Position numbers and translations under genes: made by a program. A model generated the notes under the pieces. It made no database searches. It was not told the origin of the DNA and saw only the letters and a program-made list of their open reading frames with translations. A stretch of DNA of 24,735 nucleotides from positions 1 to 24,735 of IMG/VR virus record IMGVR_UViG_3300030389_002849; one strand, written 5' to 3'. Source of the DNA: a virus. Shown here piece after piece: positions 23,351-24,735 of the stretch; within the stretch, counting starts at the first letter, position 1; every line of letters starts with the position of its first letter.

Positions 23351-23681
23351 ACCACAATGTTATGTAGTTTACATATTGTTATGCATTAATGTTATGAGCT
23401 ATGCCATTGAAACACAAAGCAAAAGAGCCTATTGTGTAATGTTATAAGCAAAATGACATACTCACGCTTTTTCCCTCCCTCTTTCCCCCCTCTCCGCAAG
23501 TGAAACTTTGCAAAAGAAATGTGTATGTTTTTTTCTATTTTCTTTATCAATATAACAATACATACATAACAAAGCTACACACCACAGAACACGGGGCTTT
23601 TCATTTGTACCACATTGTTATAGCCCCCATAACAATACCCCCCATTTTTATAACAATATATCACTGTACCACAATGTTATA
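23349..23681. repeat. Iteron-like cluster of TGTTAT/ATAACA motifs
   Basis: The hexamer occurs at 23358, 23377, 23390, 23440, 23616 and 23675 on the plus strand and at 23552, 23566, 23629 and 23650 on the minus strand: ten copies in 323 bases. Three are in a longer element GTACCACAWTGTTATR (23349-23364, 23607-23622, 23666-23681). Such clusters bind replication initiators or repressors. Confidence 0.7.
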
Positions 23682-23713
23682 AGGGTATTGACAAAGGTGG
23701 CTATTTGTGGTAC
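23666..23713. promoter_or_regulatory. Inverted GTACCACAA operator-like arms around the promoter
   Basis: GTACCACAA at 23666-23674 and its inverse TTGTGGTAC at 23705-23713 lie 30 bases apart. The first is upstream of the -35 and the second overlaps the start of the -10. A regulator binding both arms would cover or loop the promoter. Confidence 0.5.
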
Positions 23714-23716
23714 AAT
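23688..23716 (+). promoter_or_regulatory. Strong sigma70-type promoter of the rightward small-gene operon
   Basis: Consensus TTGACA is followed after exactly 17 bases by TACAAT, one mismatch from TATAAT. Transcription would begin near 23723, leaving about 60 bases of leader that contain palindrome copy 4. Host RNA polymerase could use it directly, as expected for an early phage operon. Confidence 0.8.
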
Positions 23717-23753
23717 AAGGACAGTGGGAATTCGCCCACGATACAGCAACACA

Positions 23754-23772
23754 AGGTACGGATTCCGTACCT
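23754..23772. promoter_or_regulatory. Palindrome copy 4 (leader of the small-gene operon)
   Basis: This perfect 9-1-9 inverted repeat has T at the centre and is followed at once by AGGAGAACG and the ATG at 23784. It lies in the transcribed leader of the promoter at 23688-23716. Copy 5 has the same palindrome and ribosome-binding-site arrangement. Confidence 0.8.
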
Positions 23773-23783
23773 AGGAGAACGCT

Positions 23784-23969
23784 ATGAACTTAGAACGTGT
23801 ATTGTATTCAACTCATTACAAGAGCCGATACCCTTCAATCCTTGAGCGGTATCAGAAGTATCGTGACCGTAGTGCTACTACACTAGATGCTAGTCTACGT
23901 GGCTGGCGCAAGTCACTTGCCGGATACACGCGGATACCCACAACCCCATATAGAGGGAGCAATGTATGA
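23784..23969 (+). CDS. Small basic protein, 61 aa, first gene of the rightward operon
   Basis: The product begins MNLERVLYSTHYKSRYPSIL and is rich in Arg, Tyr and Ser (ERYQKYRDRSATTLDASLRG). It is probably helical and basic with no membrane span. AGGAG lies 6 bases before the ATG, directly after palindrome copy 4. The stop overlaps the next start as ATGA. Early phage operons often encode such small host-takeover proteins, but there is no motif to support a specific role. Confidence 0.72.
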   Translation: MNLERVLYSTHYKSRYPSILERYQKYRDRSATTLDASLRGWRKSLAGYTRIPTTPYRGSNV

Positions 23970-24169
23970 CTACTTGCATCAAATGCGGCAAACCCTACTC
24001 ACCCGCCCGAGCCAAGCTAGGTATTCAGACCTGTCTGATATGTGGCGACTACGAAGCTATTGCCGAACGCATCAACTGGTGCGTGGCGCAGGAGTACAGC
24101 AAAGGCGCGTATCAGTTGGTGACTAACCCAGATACGCTGAAGCAAACAAACCCAAAGAGGACAACCTAA
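23966..24169 (+). CDS. Zinc-finger-like protein, 67 aa
   Basis: Two CxxC pairs are at Cys4/Cys7 (CIKC) and Cys23/Cys26 (CLIC), with PYSPARAKLGI between them. This is a treble-clef-like zinc site typical of small phage proteins I recall from marine genomes that begin with CxxCGxxxSxARxxLGxxxCLxCG. The C-terminal half is polar (VTNPDTLKQTNPKRTT). The start overlaps the preceding stop as ATGA, and GAGGGAG lies about 10 bases upstream. It may bind nucleic acid; the function is unknown. Confidence 0.75.
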   Translation: MTTCIKCGKPYSPARAKLGIQTCLICGDYEAIAERINWCVAQEYSKGAYQLVTNPDTLKQTNPKRTT

Positions 24170-24375
24170 TGAAGAAGAGTAACCACGCAGTAGGCGAGTG
24201 CTACAAGACCATGAACCTGCACGACCCACACAATCAACATAAGTGGGCAGACGAGAGACCTTGGTGGGTGCGCCCGCTACAGGTACTGGGCTTTGTGACT
24301 ACTGCCGTAGGTATAGTCACATTCTTCTGGTTTGTCGTCACACTTATGCTACTTCTGGAGGGCTACCCATCGTGA
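24169..24375 (+). CDS. Small single-pass membrane protein, 68 aa
   Basis: A polar N-terminal half (HDPHNQHKWADERPWW) is followed by one hydrophobic span at about residues 38-63 (VLGFVTTAVGIVTFFWFVVT) and a five-residue tail. It has no signal peptidase site. It could be a host membrane modifier or a holin-like protein. A lysis role is not favoured because no endolysin gene is adjacent and the operon looks early. The ATG shares one base with the previous stop (TAATG). Confidence 0.7.
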   Translation: MKKSNHAVGECYKTMNLHDPHNQHKWADERPWWVRPLQVLGFVTTAVGIVTFFWFVVTLMLLLEGYPS

Positions 24376-24521
24376 ATATGTCAGACCCTGATAACGAAGT
24401 AACACTGGCTGATCTATTGGCCGAGTACGATCCGTCGATCCTGCGCCAATGGCTGCGGGATCAGGAGCAACAAGAGCGGAAGCAGGAGCTTCCCGACAAC
24501 CCATCAACTGAAGAGAACTAA
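24372..24521 (+). CDS. Small acidic protein, 49 aa
   Basis: I choose the GTG at 24372, which overlaps the preceding stop as GTGA and has GGAGGG 9 bases upstream. An ATG two codons later (24378) is the alternative. The product is acidic and helical (EVTLADLLAEYDPSILRQWL, then DQEQQERKQELPDN). No motif is recognised. It ends immediately before palindrome copy 5. Confidence 0.62.
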   Translation: MNMSDPDNEVTLADLLAEYDPSILRQWLRDQEQQERKQELPDNPSTEEN

Positions 24522-24538
24522 GGTACGGATTCCGTACC
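24522..24538. promoter_or_regulatory. Palindrome copy 5 (between operon genes)
   Basis: This perfect 8-1-8 inverted repeat, GGTACGGATTCCGTACC, starts at the base after the stop of the 49-aa gene. It is followed by AAGGAGAACG and the ATG at 24552. No clear promoter is visible just upstream, so here it may act in mRNA rather than as a promoter operator. Confidence 0.8.
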
Positions 24539-24551
24539 AAGGAGAACGAAA

Positions 24552-24735
24552 ATGTTTGGAGGATTTACCGATATGCCCAGTCTGTATACCTATGAACAGG
24601 CTTTGGCGCATCACGACAGCATAAAGCCCCTACGGGGGCGAAGCGTCAGGCCCATCTGCAATACCAAGAATGGCAGACGCAAAACCCACATGACCATCCA
24701 CAAAGAGGGGAACAGCGTGACCTGTCAAATCAACA
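24552..24735 (+). CDS. Unidentified phage protein, partial (runs off the right edge)
   Basis: A frame opens at ATG 24552 after GGAG and continues for 61 codons to the window end without a stop. It starts MFGGFTDMPSLYTYEQALAH and contains a basic KPLRGRSVRPICNTKNGRRK stretch. The last residues (MTIHKEGNSVTCQIN) look like a beta hairpin. No family is recognised from this fragment. The ribosome-binding site and palindrome leader match those of the 61-aa gene. Confidence 0.7.
   Translation, partial: MFGGFTDMPSLYTYEQALAHHDSIKPLRGRSVRPICNTKNGRRKTHMTIHKEGNSVTCQIN

Larger units (their letters stand above)
23127..23783. other. Gene-free regulatory or origin-like stretch
   Basis: These 657 bases contain no ORF I believe. 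From left to right they hold palindrome copy 2, a terminator, three ~29-bp direct repeats, palindrome copy 3, ten TGTTAT/ATAACA motifs, a near-consensus promoter and palindrome copy 4. The right part (about 23350-23720) is AT-rich with pyrimidine tracts near 23467-23495. Confidence 0.75.

Noticed and set aside
23247-23447. A plus-strand frame of 66 codons in the gene-free stretch
   Set aside because: No ribosome-binding site; it runs through direct repeats, a palindrome and TGTTAT motifs, and the product looks unstructured.
24169-24375. Holin
   Set aside because: A single hydrophobic span is compatible, but there is no endolysin nearby and the operon looks early; kept only as a membrane protein.
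1-24735. Prophage or lysogeny functions, tRNA genes and insertion sequences
   Set aside because: No integrase, repressor, att-like site, tRNA cloverleaf or transposase was seen on either strand.

Overview
The window is a segment of a tailed double-stranded DNA phage (Caudoviricetes), most likely marine. It holds terminase, portal, scaffold and major capsid genes in canonical order. It also holds a crowd of small Lys/Arg-rich proteins and adaptor-like and fibre proteins of kinds I associate with environmental marine phage genomes. The host cannot be read from the sequence. I see no integrase, lysogeny gene, tRNA, rRNA, CRISPR array or insertion sequence.

Layout: positions 1-21907 form one leftward (minus strand) late module. 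Reading from right to left: terS-like, terL, portal, a small acidic protein, a GroES-like co-chaperonin, scaffold, a conserved head-region protein, a probable decoration protein and the major capsid protein. A rho-independent terminator (13704-13730) follows the capsid gene. Next come virion proteins and a run of very small basic proteins. Inside that run is a 23-codon ORF (11821-11892) that looks like PqqA, the precursor peptide of pyrroloquinoline quinone. The module then continues with two adaptor/neck-like proteins, further structural proteins, a glycine/valine repeat protein, a fibre protein and three tandem paralogous fibre proteins. Each complete paralog carries seven repeats, which suggests a seven-bladed beta-propeller; the third runs off the left edge with two propeller sets. 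Most junctions are ATGA, TAATG or 8-nt overlaps, so translation is probably coupled. A good leftward sigma70-type promoter lies at 22107-22134.

Positions 21908-24735 are rightward and look like a regulatory or early region: one 262-aa protein of unknown function with its own terminator, a 657-bp gene-free regulatory stretch, then a tight operon of four small proteins (61, 67, 68 and 49 aa) and the start of a fifth gene. Five copies of a palindrome, GGTACGGAWTCCGTACC, punctuate this region. Three lie before gene starts, one after the 262-aa gene and one inside the gene-free stretch. The same stretch has three imperfect ~29-bp direct repeats, ten copies of TGTTAT/ATAACA in 323 bp, and a near-consensus promoter flanked by inverted GTACCACAA arms. 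This could be an operator array, a replication origin, or both.

Most worth checking: (i) the phage PqqA-like peptide, translated inside a virion-gene operon with no other pqq gene in view; (ii) the palindrome family joined to a conserved ribosome-binding leader; (iii) the iteron-like cluster. All functional assignments come from reading the sequence and from memory of protein families. No database search was run.
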